A stretch of DNA of 64,000 nt from Amycolatopsis dendrobii (GTDB lineage: Bacteria; Actinomycetota; Actinomycetes; Mycobacteriales; Pseudonocardiaceae), in the NCBI RefSeq assembly GCF_014145675.1, contig NZ_JACGZW010000012.1:271244-335243 (forward strand), read 5' to 3'. Of this stretch, positions 16,876 through 25,587 are shown in pieces. Numbering within the stretch: the stretch's first letter is position 1; each line of letters opens with the position of its first letter. The notes under the pieces were generated by a model. That model was not told the DNA's origin, did no database searches, and saw only the letters and a list, made by a program, of their open reading frames with translations. Made by a program: the position numbers and the translations under genes.

Positions 16876-18003
16876 TCAGCCGGTCAGATCGCCCTCCTTC
16901 TCGTTCTTCGCCGCGTAAAAAGCCAGCTTCTCCTCATCCACCTCGACCCCCAGCCCCGGCCCGGACGGCACCGTCAAGCGGCCGTTCGACAGGTGCAGCG
17001 GTGCCACGATGTCGTCCGCGTGCAGGTAGTACATGCTGTCGATCGCGCGGGAGAGCACCGGCGTGCTCGCGACGACCGCCAGGTGTGCGGCGGTCGCGAT
17101 GCCGAGTTCGCCGCCGCTGTGGAGGTTCATGCCCAGGCCGAACGTTTCGCAGTGCGCGGCGAGCGCCTTGGTGGCCGAGATGCCGCCCCATTTGTACACA
17201 TCGCCGTGGATCACGTCGACCGCGCCGAGGCGCACTGCCGGGGCGAACTCCTCGAAGCGGACGACACACATGTTGGTGCACAACGGAATCCGCACTTTCG
17301 CGCGCACTTGGCTCATTCCTTCGATGCCGACGCACGGGTCCTCTAGGTACTCCAGGTCCAGTTCCTCCAGTGCGAGCCCGGCGCGGATCGAGTCGGGCAC
17401 TGACCACGCGGCGTTGGGGTCGACGCGAAGCTCGACGTCCGGCAGTGCGCTGCGCAGCGCGCGCAGGATCTCTACGTCGCCGCGCACGTCCCGGGTGCCC
17501 TTCAGCTTTACGGCGGTGAAACCGCCTTCGGCCACCACTTTCGCTGCGTGCTCGGCCAGGCCCTGAGCCAGTTCCGTGCCTTGCGCGCCGGGTGCGTCGG
17601 CGCGGGTGATCAGCGCGGTGATCGGCACCTCGGTGCGCACCGGGCCGCCGAGAAGATCGGTTACCGGCTGGCCGGTCGTGCGGCCGATGAGGTCCCAGCA
17701 CGCCACGTCCAGCGCGGCGAGCGCGGCATAGCCGAGGTAGCCGTGGAAGAACGGGACCATGTGGTGGCGGCGGTGGAACGCTTCGAGGGCGAACGGGCTG
17801 GTCCCGATCATCTCCGCGCCCAGTTTCCGGGTCAGCTCGGCGACCGGGCGGCCCCACATCGTCTCGCCCCAGCCCTGCGCCCCGGTGTCCGTGCGCAGCC
17901 GCACCACGGTGCGGGTTTCGCCGGTCTTCGTCTCGAACGAGCTGGTGAACGGGTTGGTCAGCGGCAGGTTGACGACCCGCACGTCGACGTCGGTGATCTT
18001 CAT
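16876..18003 (-). CDS. Enolase-superfamily acid-sugar dehydratase, GlucD-like
   Basis: The protein has 375 residues. The MR/MLE N-terminal cap is followed by a TIM barrel with the K-x-K pair K166/K168 (AVKLKGTRD), metal ligands D195 (RVDPNAAW) and E221 (YLEDPC), and an Asn (LCTNM) where glucarate dehydratases carry their third ligand. H295 (NLHSGGELGI) is the expected general base. The pattern favours abstraction of the proton alpha to a carboxylate, as in a sugar-acid dehydratase; a racemase or cycloisomerase is possible. The ATG overlaps the upstream creatininase-family stop (ATGA), so the two are translationally coupled. Confidence 0.88.
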   Translation of the reverse strand: MKITDVDVRVVNLPLTNPFTSSFETKTGETRTVVRLRTDTGAQGWGETMWGRPVAELTRKLGAEMIGTSPFALEAFHRRHHMVPFFHGYLGYAALAALDVACWDLIGRTTGQPVTDLLGGPVRTEVPITALITRADAPGAQGTELAQGLAEHAAKVVAEGGFTAVKLKGTRDVRGDVEILRALRSALPDVELRVDPNAAWSVPDSIRAGLALEELDLEYLEDPCVGIEGMSQVRAKVRIPLCTNMCVVRFEEFAPAVRLGAVDVIHGDVYKWGGISATKALAAHCETFGLGMNLHSGGELGIATAAHLAVVASTPVLSRAIDSMYYLHADDIVAPLHLSNGRLTVPSGPGLGVEVDEEKLAFYAAKNEKEGDLTG

Positions 18004-18752
18004 CGCGCCCCTTCGGTGGATGCGTGGCTGTCGCGGGTGCTGCGGTCGAACGCCCGGATCGCCTCGGCGAGCGCGGCGCTGCGCCCGGCGAGCAGTTCCG
18101 CGCCGTGCGCGGCGGTGGCCGCGGCGGCGTCGTCGGTGGTCCCGCCGGCGCGGGCCCATTCGCCGTGCCGCTCCACGGTCAGCCCGGGATACGGCGAGTC
18201 GGAGAACAGCGGCGGCGGGTCGACGACCGGCCGCGGCTCCGGCGTGCGCACCAGATCCGGGTGCGCCGCGAGCATGAGCGAGGTCTCGAACATCCCCGCG
18301 TGGCCCGGCGACTGGCCGTCGCCGAGCGAGAAGTACGAGCACGCGGCCAGCGCGACGTCCGCGCGCAGCACGTACTGCTTCACCGCGAGCCGCATGATCT
18401 CGTCGTTGCCGCCGTGGCCGTTGACGATCAGCACGCGCCGGTATCCGCTGGCGGCCAGCGAGTCGAGCAGGTCGTCCAGCACCGCCTGCAGCGTCGACGC
18501 GCGCAGCGACACCGCTGCCGCGAACAGGTGGTGCGGGCTGTGGCCGAACGGCAGCGCGGGCAGCCGCACCACCTCCGGATCGCCGCCCAGCCGGGCCAGC
18601 GCGGCGTCGGTGACCGCTTCGGCGAGCATCGTGTCGGTGCCCATCGGCAGGTGCCCGGCGTGCTGTTCCTGCGAGCCGATCGGCAGAACCGCGATCGCGG
18701 ACCGCCCGGCGGCGCGCGTCTCCTGCCAGGTCATTCGCGTCAGTTCGGACAT
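18000..18752 (-). CDS. Creatininase-family amidohydrolase
   Basis: The protein has 250 residues. IGSQEQHAGHLPMGTD carries the Glu, His and Asp metal ligands of the creatininase fold, and VNGHGGND is the second metal-binding motif. The length is normal. Members hydrolyse cyclic amides or lactam-like substrates (creatinine, formamidopyrimidines, and precursor steps in cofactor pathways). The substrate here is unknown. GGGAGG lies just before the ATG. It is coupled to a GlucD-like dehydratase and adjoins a peptide/opine-type ABC transporter, so a catabolic role on an imported compound is plausible (inference). Confidence 0.9.
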   Translation of the reverse strand: MSELTRMTWQETRAAGRSAIAVLPIGSQEQHAGHLPMGTDTMLAEAVTDAALARLGGDPEVVRLPALPFGHSPHHLFAAAVSLRASTLQAVLDDLLDSLAASGYRRVLIVNGHGGNDEIMRLAVKQYVLRADVALAACSYFSLGDGQSPGHAGMFETSLMLAAHPDLVRTPEPRPVVDPPPLFSDSPYPGLTVERHGEWARAGGTTDDAAAATAAHGAELLAGRSAALAEAIRAFDRSTRDSHASTEGAR

Positions 18753-18793
18753 GTGGCCTCCCTTCTCGGCGCGGCGCGTGGCATCGTGACCGC

Positions 18794-19723
18794 ATGGATT
18801 CCGGCGAACGCCCGGCCTTGCGGCTGGTTCCCGCGCCGGTCGCGGCGCCGTCCGACGCCGGGCCGGTGCTCGGCGCGGTCGAACTGCTCCCCGGACGCGT
18901 CCGCGCCGCGCTGCTGGATCTCGCGGGCGGGGTGCGGTGGCGCGCCGAAGCGACCTACGCGCGCACCGCCGCCCCGGCGGGCATCGCGGCCGCGCTCGCC
19001 GAAGCGACCCGGTTCCCGACCGCGCCGGCCGCGATCGGCGTCGCCTCCGCCGGGCTGGTCGACGCCGGCTCGGGGACGATCATCGAGGTGCACGAGGTGC
19101 CGGCGCTGCACGGCTACCCGATCGCCGAGGTGCTCGGCGGCCTGGCCGGGGTCCCGGTCCACGTCGAGCACCGCGCCCGCTTGCAGGTCCTCGGCGACCG
19201 CTGGTTCGGGCCGGGCCAGGGCCGCAGCACGTTCGCGTCGGTCTCGACCGGCGAAGTGCTCGGCGTCGGCCTGCTGTTCGACGGCGAAGTCCTCGCCCCG
19301 CCCGGCGGCCGCAGCGGCGCGCACATGACGGTCGCCGCGAGCGGCCGCGAATGCACCTGCGGTGCGCGCGGCTGCTGGAAAACCGTCGCGACCACGCCGT
19401 GGCTGCGCGGCGAAGCCCAGCGGCGGGGACTCGCCGCGCGGACCGTGCGCGAACTCGCCGGCGACCCGCTCCTGGACGAGTACGCGGGCAACATCGCGCT
19501 CGGACTGGTGAACATCCAGCAGCTTTTCGCCCCGGGTTTGTTCGTCCTGCACGGCGAAGCCGCCGAGGGCGGCGACCCGTTCCGCGCCCGCATCGAGCAG
19601 CGGCTGCGCGAGGACTCGTCGTGGGCCACCGGCGCCGAACCGCCGCGGGTGGTCGTGAACGAGAGCCCCGCCGACGACGTCGCCCTTCTCGGCGGCGCCG
19701 GTCTGGTCCTGTCGAAGCTCTGA
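18794..19723 (+). CDS. ROK-family protein (sugar kinase/regulator type)
   Basis: The protein has 309 residues. The C-T-C-G-x-x-G-C-W zinc motif (ECTCGARGCWKT) identifies the ROK family, although the usual Glu after GC is replaced by Trp-Lys. AIGVASAGLVD and the VSTGEVLGVGLLFDGEV core fit the ASKHA fold. No HTH is present at the N-terminus, so it is not an obvious XylR-type repressor. The canonical N-terminal phosphate-binding DxGGT is not evident (GAVELLPGRV occupies that place), so kinase activity is uncertain. It is divergent from the creatininase gene and convergent with the ABC operon, with only 2 bases between stops. Confidence 0.82.
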   Translation: MDSGERPALRLVPAPVAAPSDAGPVLGAVELLPGRVRAALLDLAGGVRWRAEATYARTAAPAGIAAALAEATRFPTAPAAIGVASAGLVDAGSGTIIEVHEVPALHGYPIAEVLGGLAGVPVHVEHRARLQVLGDRWFGPGQGRSTFASVSTGEVLGVGLLFDGEVLAPPGGRSGAHMTVAASGRECTCGARGCWKTVATTPWLRGEAQRRGLAARTVRELAGDPLLDEYAGNIALGLVNIQQLFAPGLFVLHGEAAEGGDPFRARIEQRLREDSSWATGAEPPRVVVNESPADDVALLGGAGLVLSKL

Positions 19724-19725
19724 AC

Positions 19726-20523
19726 TCACGAAGCCACCCGCCGGCGGGCTCGCGGGTCCGGGTTCGGCACCGCGTCCAGCAGGGTCCGCGTGTACTCGTG
19801 CTCCGGCGCGCGGAACAGCCGGTCCGCCGGGGCGAGCTCCACCACCTGCCCGGCGCGCATCACCGCCACCCGGTCCGCGATCTGCTGCACCACGGCCAGG
19901 TTGTGCGACACGAACAGGTACGTCAGCCCGAACCGGCGCTGCAGGTCCGCGAGCAGTTCGAGAACCTGCGCCTGCACCGAGACGTCCAGCGCGCTCGTCG
20001 GCTCGTCCAGCACCACCAGCCGCGGCCGCACCGCCAGCGCCCGTGCGACCGAGATCCGCTGGCGCTGCCCGCCGGAGAACTCGTGCGGGTAGCGGTCCTG
20101 CATCCGCGGCGAAAGCCCGACGGCGGCGAGCAGCTCGCCGACGCGTTCCCGCAGCTTCGCCCGGCCGCGCCGGCCGCGCATCCCGCGTTCGTGCGTCACC
20201 AGCGGTTCGGCCACCACGTCGGTGATCCGCCACCGCGGATTCATGCTGGAGTAGGGATCCTGCAGCACCACCTGCATCTCCCGCCGCGCTTTCCGCAGCT
20301 GCGCGGCGGGCATCGCGAACAGGTCCGCGCCGGCGAAGCGCACCGAACCGGCGCTCGGTTCCTCCAGCCGCAGCAGCAGCCGGGTCAGCGTGGTCTTCCC
20401 GGAGCCCGATTCCCCTACCACGGCAAGGGTTTCCCCGGTGCGCACGTCGAGATCGACGCCGTCCACCGCGGCCAGCGCGCCGTACTGTTTCCGCAGCCCG
20501 CGCATCTCCACGAGGTTCGTCAT
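19726..20523 (-). CDS. ABC transporter ATP-binding subunit, DppF/OppF type
   Basis: The protein has 265 residues. It has Walker A GESGSGKTT, Q-loop VLQDPYSSMNPR, signature FSGGQRQR, Walker B LVVLDEPTSALD and the switch His (VSHN). DPYSSMNPR and the C-terminal arm are typical of dipeptide/oligopeptide/nickel importers. It is the fifth and last gene of the transporter operon. Its ATG overlaps the stop of the partner ATPase (20520-20523). Confidence 0.94.
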   Translation of the reverse strand: MTNLVEMRGLRKQYGALAAVDGVDLDVRTGETLAVVGESGSGKTTLTRLLLRLEEPSAGSVRFAGADLFAMPAAQLRKARREMQVVLQDPYSSMNPRWRITDVVAEPLVTHERGMRGRRGRAKLRERVGELLAAVGLSPRMQDRYPHEFSGGQRQRISVARALAVRPRLVVLDEPTSALDVSVQAQVLELLADLQRRFGLTYLFVSHNLAVVQQIADRVAVMRAGQVVELAPADRLFRAPEHEYTRTLLDAVPNPDPRARRRVAS

Positions 20524-21317
20524 ACCCGCTCCAGTTTCGGCGTCGCACGCAGCAGCTCGCGCGTGTAGTCCTCCTGCGGCTGCTCGAAAACCGGGACCAC
20601 GTCGCCGGTCTCCACCACCTGTCCCGACCGCAGCACCACGACCCGGTCGGCGACCTCGGCGACGACGCCCAGATCGTGCGTGATGAGCACGATCGCCATG
20701 CCGTGCTTGCGCTGCAGGCCGACCAGCAGGTCGAGGATCCGCGCCTGCACGGTCACGTCCAGCGCCGTCGTCGGTTCGTCCGCGATCAGCACCCGCGGCC
20801 GTCCGACGAGCGCCATCGCGATCATCACGCGCTGCCGGAGCCCGCCGGAGAGCTGGTGCGGGTACTGGCCGGCGCGTCGCTCGGGATCGGGAATCCCGGC
20901 CTCCCGCAACGCTTCCACCGCCGCCGCGCGCGCCCGCGCCCGCGTCGCGCCCTGGTGCCGGCGCAGCACCTCGGCCACCTGCGCGCCGACGCGCTTGACC
21001 GGGTTCAGGCTGGTCATCGGGTCCTGGAACACCATAGCGACGTCGTTGCCGCGGATCCGCCGGAGTTCCTTCTCCGGCAAGCGAAGCACGTCGCGTCCGT
21101 CGAGACGCACCTCTCCCCCGGCGTACACGCACGGCGGTTCCGGGTTGAGCCGCAGCACCGACAGCGCCGTCGCGGTCTTGCCGCTGCCCGATTCCCCCAC
21201 CACCGCAAGGGTTTCCCCGGCTTCCACGGCGAAACTCACGCCGTCGGCGGCCACCACGGTCCCGGTCGCGAGGCGGAATTCGATCCGCAGGTCGTCGATC
21301 TCCAGCAGAGCGCTCAT
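20520..21317 (-). CDS. ABC transporter ATP-binding subunit, DppD/OppD type
   Basis: The protein has 265 residues. It has Walker A GESGSGKTAT, Q-loop VFQDPMTSLNPV, signature LSGGLRQR, Walker B VLIADEPTTALD and the switch His (LITHD). It pairs with the DppF-type ATPase as the heterodimeric motor of the importer. Its start overlaps the stop of the DppC-type permease and its stop overlaps the DppF-type start, both by ATGA, so subunit stoichiometry is coupled. Confidence 0.94.
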   Translation of the reverse strand: MSALLEIDDLRIEFRLATGTVVAADGVSFAVEAGETLAVVGESGSGKTATALSVLRLNPEPPCVYAGGEVRLDGRDVLRLPEKELRRIRGNDVAMVFQDPMTSLNPVKRVGAQVAEVLRRHQGATRARARAAAVEALREAGIPDPERRAGQYPHQLSGGLRQRVMIAMALVGRPRVLIADEPTTALDVTVQARILDLLVGLQRKHGMAIVLITHDLGVVAEVADRVVVLRSGQVVETGDVVPVFEQPQEDYTRELLRATPKLERV

Positions 21318-22198
21318 GAGCGGTACGCCTTCGGGTCCGCGACGTCGCGCAGGACGTCGCCGGTCAGGTTGACAGACAGCGCGGTGAGCATCAGCGCCAG
21401 TCCGGGGAACACCGCGACCCACCACGACGTGCCGAGGTACAGCTGGCCGTCGCTGAGCATCCCGCCCCAGGTCACGGTCTGTTTCGGCACGCCGAGGCCG
21501 AGGTAGCTCAGCGAGGCCTCGGCCACGATCGCCGCGGCGACGTGCAGCGTGCCGATCGTGGCCAGCGGGGCCAGCACGTTCGGCAGCAGGTGCCGGCGCA
21601 TGATCGTCCCGCCGCGCACGCCGATCGCCCGCGCCTCGGTGACGAACTCCCTGGTGCGCAAGGAAAGCACCTCGGACCGGATGACCCGGGCGTAGGACAC
21701 CCAGCCGGTGAAGCCGAGCACCAGCACGACGTACCACAGCCCGGAGCCGAGGAAGCCGACGACGGCGAGCGCGAGCAGGATCGACGGGAACGCGAGCTGG
21801 ATGTCGGCGATCCGCATGAGGATCCGGTCGAACCAGCCGCCGAGGTAGCCGGCGACCAGCCCGATCGCCGCGCCGACCAGCCCGGCCAGCAGCGCCGCGC
21901 ACGCGCCCACGAGCAGCGAAACGCGGGCGCCGTAAAAGAGCCGGGACAGGATGTCGCGGCCGAGCTGGTCGGTGCCGAGCAGATGCGCGGACGAGCCGCC
22001 GTGCGCCCAGGCCGGCGGATGGAGCCGCACCAAAAGATCTTGCGCGCCCGGATCGTACGGGGCGATCAGCGGCGCGAAGACCGCGACCAGCACCATCAGC
22101 GCGAGGACGGTGATCGCGACGACGCCCAGTTTGTTGCGCAGTACCGCACGCACCACGCTGGGCCGGGCGGTCGGGACGGCTGCGGTCACGGCGGTCAT
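21314..22198 (-). CDS. ABC transporter permease, DppC type
   Basis: The protein has 294 residues. A cytoplasmic N-terminus is followed by one membrane span (GVVAITVLALMVLVAVFAPLI), the linker GTDQLGRDILSRLFYGARVSL and five further spans. The BPD permease EAA loop is visible at TEARAIGVRGGTIMRRHLLPN. GTDQLGRD is characteristic of OppC/DppC subunits. The start overlaps the DppB-type stop by four bases. Confidence 0.94.
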   Translation of the reverse strand: MTAVTAAVPTARPSVVRAVLRNKLGVVAITVLALMVLVAVFAPLIAPYDPGAQDLLVRLHPPAWAHGGSSAHLLGTDQLGRDILSRLFYGARVSLLVGACAALLAGLVGAAIGLVAGYLGGWFDRILMRIADIQLAFPSILLALAVVGFLGSGLWYVVLVLGFTGWVSYARVIRSEVLSLRTREFVTEARAIGVRGGTIMRRHLLPNVLAPLATIGTLHVAAAIVAEASLSYLGLGVPKQTVTWGGMLSDGQLYLGTSWWVAVFPGLALMLTALSVNLTGDVLRDVADPKAYRS

Positions 22199-23166
22199 GC
22201 GGTCACCCGCACCCTCGGATCGAGCAGCGTGTAGGACAGGTCGACAAGCAGGTTCACGACGACGAACGTGGCCGCGAAGAACAGCACGGCCGCTTGCACG
22301 AGCGGGAAATCGCGGTTCTGGATGGCCTCGACGGTCAACCGGCCCAGCCCCGGCCAGGAGAACACCTGCTCGGTGAGGATCGCGCCGCCGAGCAGGGTGC
22401 CGACCTCGAGCCCGACCACGGTGACCACCGGCAGCGCGGCGTTGCGCAGGCCGTGCGAGAGGACGACTCCCGCGGTGCCGAGGCCTTTGGCCCGGGCGGT
22501 GCGGATGAAATCCGAACCGAGCACGTCGATCAGCGACGACCGCAGCAGCCGGGCGATCACCGCGACCGAGTACACCGCGAGCGTGACCGCGGGCAGGATC
22601 AGGTGCTCCAGCCCGCCGTACCCGGACGCGGGCAGCACCTGCCACTGCACGGCGAACACCAGGATCAGCAGGATGCCGACCCAGAACGCGGGCGTCGACT
22701 GTCCGATGAGGACGCCCGTCATCACGCCGGAATCGCCCGCGCGGCCCCGCCTCGTCGCCGCGTAGGTGCCCGCCGGAACAGCGATCGCCAGCGCGACCAG
22801 CAGCGCGGCCCCGGCGAGTTCGAGCGTCGCCGGCACGCGGGAGAACAGGACCTCCGAGACCGGCTGGTCGTACACCAGCGACGTGCCCAGCCGCAGGCGC
22901 GGCAGCCCGCCGAGGTAGTCGAGGTATTGCGCGAGCAGCGGCCGGTCCAGGCCGAGGCTCGCCCGCAGGGTCGCTTCCTGGTGCGCGGTCGCGTCCGGCG
23001 GCAGGATCAGCTTCACCGGGTCGCCGGAGAGCCGGACGAGGAAAAACGCCGCGGTGGCCACGAAAAACAGCACGACGACGGCGGTCGCCACCTTGGTCGC
23101 GACCGCGCGCAGCACGCCGGTCCCGGCCGCGGCCGGACGGGAGACGGGGACGGCCGGGGCGGTCAC
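22195..23166 (-). CDS. ABC transporter permease, DppB type
   Basis: The protein has 323 residues from a GTG start that overlaps the stop of the binding-protein gene (GTGA). It has six membrane spans. After the first comes the DppB/OppB periplasmic region (LGLDRPLLAQYLDYLGGL), and the EAA loop is RTARAKGLGTAGVVLSHGLRN. The C-terminus (LVDLSYTLLDPRVRV) is the standard DppB ending. Confidence 0.94.
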   Translation of the reverse strand: MTAPAVPVSRPAAAGTGVLRAVATKVATAVVVLFFVATAAFFLVRLSGDPVKLILPPDATAHQEATLRASLGLDRPLLAQYLDYLGGLPRLRLGTSLVYDQPVSEVLFSRVPATLELAGAALLVALAIAVPAGTYAATRRGRAGDSGVMTGVLIGQSTPAFWVGILLILVFAVQWQVLPASGYGGLEHLILPAVTLAVYSVAVIARLLRSSLIDVLGSDFIRTARAKGLGTAGVVLSHGLRNAALPVVTVVGLEVGTLLGGAILTEQVFSWPGLGRLTVEAIQNRDFPLVQAAVLFFAATFVVVNLLVDLSYTLLDPRVRVTA

Positions 23167-24707
23167 GAGGCCACCTGCGCCCGGGCCATGGCGAGCAGGC
23201 CGACGACGCCCGGCTGCCACCGCGGTCGCGTGTTGACCGCGTAGATCGTGTCGATCTGGTAGAGGAACACGAACGGAGCCTCCTGGTTCAGCAGATGCTG
23301 GAGGCCGGTGAACGCGCGCTGCCGGTCGGCGGGCACGAGCGACTGCTCCTCGACGTCCACGAGCCGGTCGGCTTCGGCGTTGCGCCACCGGCTCTGCCTG
23401 CGGTCGTGGCGGACGTTGGACTGCACGAGGCTTTCCGCGTCGAGCGTCCAGCCGGTGCTGGCGGCGAGGTAGATCGGGCCGAGCGCGCCGCGGTTGTTCG
23501 AGGTCAGCCGGCTGCTGTAGGTGCCGGGGTCGACCAGTTCCACCTGGGCGCGCACCCCGGCGCGGGCGAGCAGGCCGGAGATCGCCTCGGCGGTGTTGGC
23601 GTCGGCGGTCTGCGCGGTGAGCGTGGTGTCGAAGCCGTTCGGGAAACCGGCCTCGGCGAGGAGCCGTTTCGCGAGGCCGACGTCGCGGGAGTACGGCCGG
23701 ATCGACGGGTCGAAGCCGAACGCTTCGCGCGGGAACATCGTCGGCACCTCGCGGGCCTTGCCGTCGAGCACCGCTTTGATCAGCAGCGGCACGTCGACGG
23801 CGTGGTTGAGCGCCCGGCGCACGCGCACGTCGCGCAGCGGGCCGGCGGTGGTGTCGAGCGACAGGTACGACGTGCGGATGCCCGGGCAGTGCCGGATCTC
23901 GACGCCGCGGTATCCCTGGATCTGCAAGGCGGCGTCCGGGGTCAGGTTCGCGACGATGTCGACCTGGTCGCTCTGCAGCGACGCCAGCGCCGACGACGGA
24001 TCCGGCATCGGCAGGAAGACCAGCTCGTCGAACGCCGGTTTCCCGTCCCAGTACGCGGGATTCGCGCGCATCCGCGTCTGGTGGTCGCGCTGGAACTCGA
24101 CGAACGTGAACGGCCCGGTGCCGACCGGATGCTTCGCGAAGCCGGCGTTGCCGACCTGCCGGAGGTAGCCCGGGGGCACCACGACCCCGCCGAACAGCGA
24201 GACCTTCGCCGGCAGGATCGGGTCCGGTTCGCTGAGGTGCAGGTCGACGGTCAGGTCGTCGGCGACTGTCGCTTTCTTGACGTAGCGCAGCTCGACGATC
24301 GGCGATTTCGTCGCCGGGTCCAGCAGCCGCTGCACGCTGAACGCGACCGCGTGCGCGTCGCAGGGCTCGCCGTTGTGGAAGCGCACGCCGGGCCGCAGCC
24401 GGAACCGCCAGGTCAGCCGGTCGAGCGGGGACCAGGACAGCGCGAGGCCGGGGGCGAGCTGGTTGCCCGGCCCGCGCGTGGTGAGCGTGTCGAACAGGTT
24501 GACCAGCACGTTCATCGAGGTCAGATCGCCCTGTTTCTGCGGGTCCAGCGTCTTCGGGTCGGCGGTCTGGGCGACGCGCAGCACGCGGCCGGGACTGCCC
24601 GTCGCGGTGCCGCACGCGGTGAGCGCGGCGGGCAGGGCGACTGCGGGCAGCGTCAGCCCGGTCAGCCGGAGCGCCGTGCGGCGGGACAGGCGGGGAGGTG
24701 GGGCCAC
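23163..24707 (-). CDS. Substrate-binding lipoprotein of a peptide/opine-type ABC transporter
   Basis: The protein has 514 residues. The GTG at 24707 has GGAAG 6 bases upstream. The signal peptide has a twin-arginine motif (LSRRTALRL) and a lipobox ending LTAC, with C32 lipidated, so it is probably a Tat-exported lipoprotein on the outer face of the membrane. The mature protein is an SBP family 5 (DppA/OppA) binding protein: ADPKTLDPQK, NLFDTLTTRGPGNQLAPGLA, GVRFHNGEPCDAHAV. It is the first gene of the importer operon. An ATG at 24734 would add 9 residues but has poorer spacing. Confidence 0.94.
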   Translation of the reverse strand: MAPPPRLSRRTALRLTGLTLPAVALPAALTACGTATGSPGRVLRVAQTADPKTLDPQKQGDLTSMNVLVNLFDTLTTRGPGNQLAPGLALSWSPLDRLTWRFRLRPGVRFHNGEPCDAHAVAFSVQRLLDPATKSPIVELRYVKKATVADDLTVDLHLSEPDPILPAKVSLFGGVVVPPGYLRQVGNAGFAKHPVGTGPFTFVEFQRDHQTRMRANPAYWDGKPAFDELVFLPMPDPSSALASLQSDQVDIVANLTPDAALQIQGYRGVEIRHCPGIRTSYLSLDTTAGPLRDVRVRRALNHAVDVPLLIKAVLDGKAREVPTMFPREAFGFDPSIRPYSRDVGLAKRLLAEAGFPNGFDTTLTAQTADANTAEAISGLLARAGVRAQVELVDPGTYSSRLTSNNRGALGPIYLAASTGWTLDAESLVQSNVRHDRRQSRWRNAEADRLVDVEEQSLVPADRQRAFTGLQHLLNQEAPFVFLYQIDTIYAVNTRPRWQPGVVGLLAMARAQVAS

Positions 24708-24738
24708 GGGATCTTCCTTTCCGTGGGGTGACATCTCA

Positions 24739-24753
24739 TTCCGTCAGATGGAA
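24739..24753. promoter_or_regulatory. Candidate IclR operator TTCC-N7-GGAA
   Basis: An inverted repeat lies between the divergent starts of the transporter operon (24707, minus) and the iclR-type gene (24778, plus). IclR-family sites often follow a TTCC/GGAA dyad pattern. Its position suits repression of both directions. Confidence 0.55.
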
Positions 24754-24777
24754 CGGGATTGCGCTAAGGTAGGCGGC

Positions 24778-25587
24778 GTGAAGAACGCTGTCAACGGTTC
24801 GTCCGGCACCGGACGGGCCGAGCCCCGCGGTGCCGTCGACAAGGCCCTGGAGGTCCTCGCCGCGCTGTCGCGACCGGGCGGGCCGCACCGGCTCGCCGAC
24901 CTCGCCGAGGCCTGCGACCTGCCGAAACCGACCACGCACCGGATGCTGCAGACGTTCGCCGAAGCCGGCTTCGCGGCCGGGCTCGGCGGCGGCCGGTACA
25001 CCGTCGGACCGCGGCTGCTGGGGATGTCGGCGGCGGTGCTCGCGGCGCGTCCGGCGATCCGGCCGATCCTCGCCGACCTGCGGCGGCGGACCGGGCACAC
25101 CGTCCACTACGCGGTACGGCACGCGGACCGCGCGGTGTACGTGGACAAGCTCGAACCGGACCAGGCGTACCGGCTCAACACCCGTCCTGGCGGCGAGGTT
25201 CCCCTCTACTGCACCGGTGTCGGCCGCGCGATCCTTTCCCGGCTGTCGCCGCCGGAAGTCGCGGCCGTGCTCGACGCCGCGCCGCTGCGCGCCCGCACGC
25301 CTAAGACAATCACGGACCCGGCGGAAATCCGGGCGTCTCTGACCACTGTGGACACTCTTGGCTACGTCGTCGACGACGAGCAGCACGAACAGCACGTCCG
25401 TTGTGTCGCCGCTCCCGTGCTGGCCGCGGACGGACAGGTGGCGGGTGCGGTCAGCGTGGCCGGGTTGACGTTCACCTTGCCGCCCGACAGTTTCCCGACG
25501 CTCGGTCCGCTCGTCGCCGAGGCGGCGAACCGGGTTTCGGCGGCGCTGAGCAGTGCGCCGGTCCGGCTGGCGCCCGATGAGGACTGA
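24778..25587 (+). CDS. IclR-family transcriptional regulator
   Basis: The protein has 269 residues from GTG 24778 (AAGGTAGG upstream). The N-terminal winged HTH (GAVDKALEVLAALSRPGG, LAEACDLPKPTTHRMLQTF) is followed by the IclR effector domain (YLNTRPGGEVPLYCTGVGRAIL region and GYVVDDEQHEQHVRCVAAPV). It is divergent from the ABC transporter operon and overlaps the beta-lactamase-like gene downstream by 11 bases, so it likely controls uptake and hydrolysis together. Confidence 0.93.
   Translation: MKNAVNGSSGTGRAEPRGAVDKALEVLAALSRPGGPHRLADLAEACDLPKPTTHRMLQTFAEAGFAAGLGGGRYTVGPRLLGMSAAVLAARPAIRPILADLRRRTGHTVHYAVRHADRAVYVDKLEPDQAYRLNTRPGGEVPLYCTGVGRAILSRLSPPEVAAVLDAAPLRARTPKTITDPAEIRASLTTVDTLGYVVDDEQHEQHVRCVAAPVLAADGQVAGAVSVAGLTFTLPPDSFPTLGPLVAEAANRVSAALSSAPVRLAPDED

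Noticed and set aside
18795..20548. A 602-codon minus-strand frame across the ROK and ABC genes
   Set aside because: It is arginine/alanine-rich and covers two well supported genes in other frames; it joins shadows of unrelated genes.
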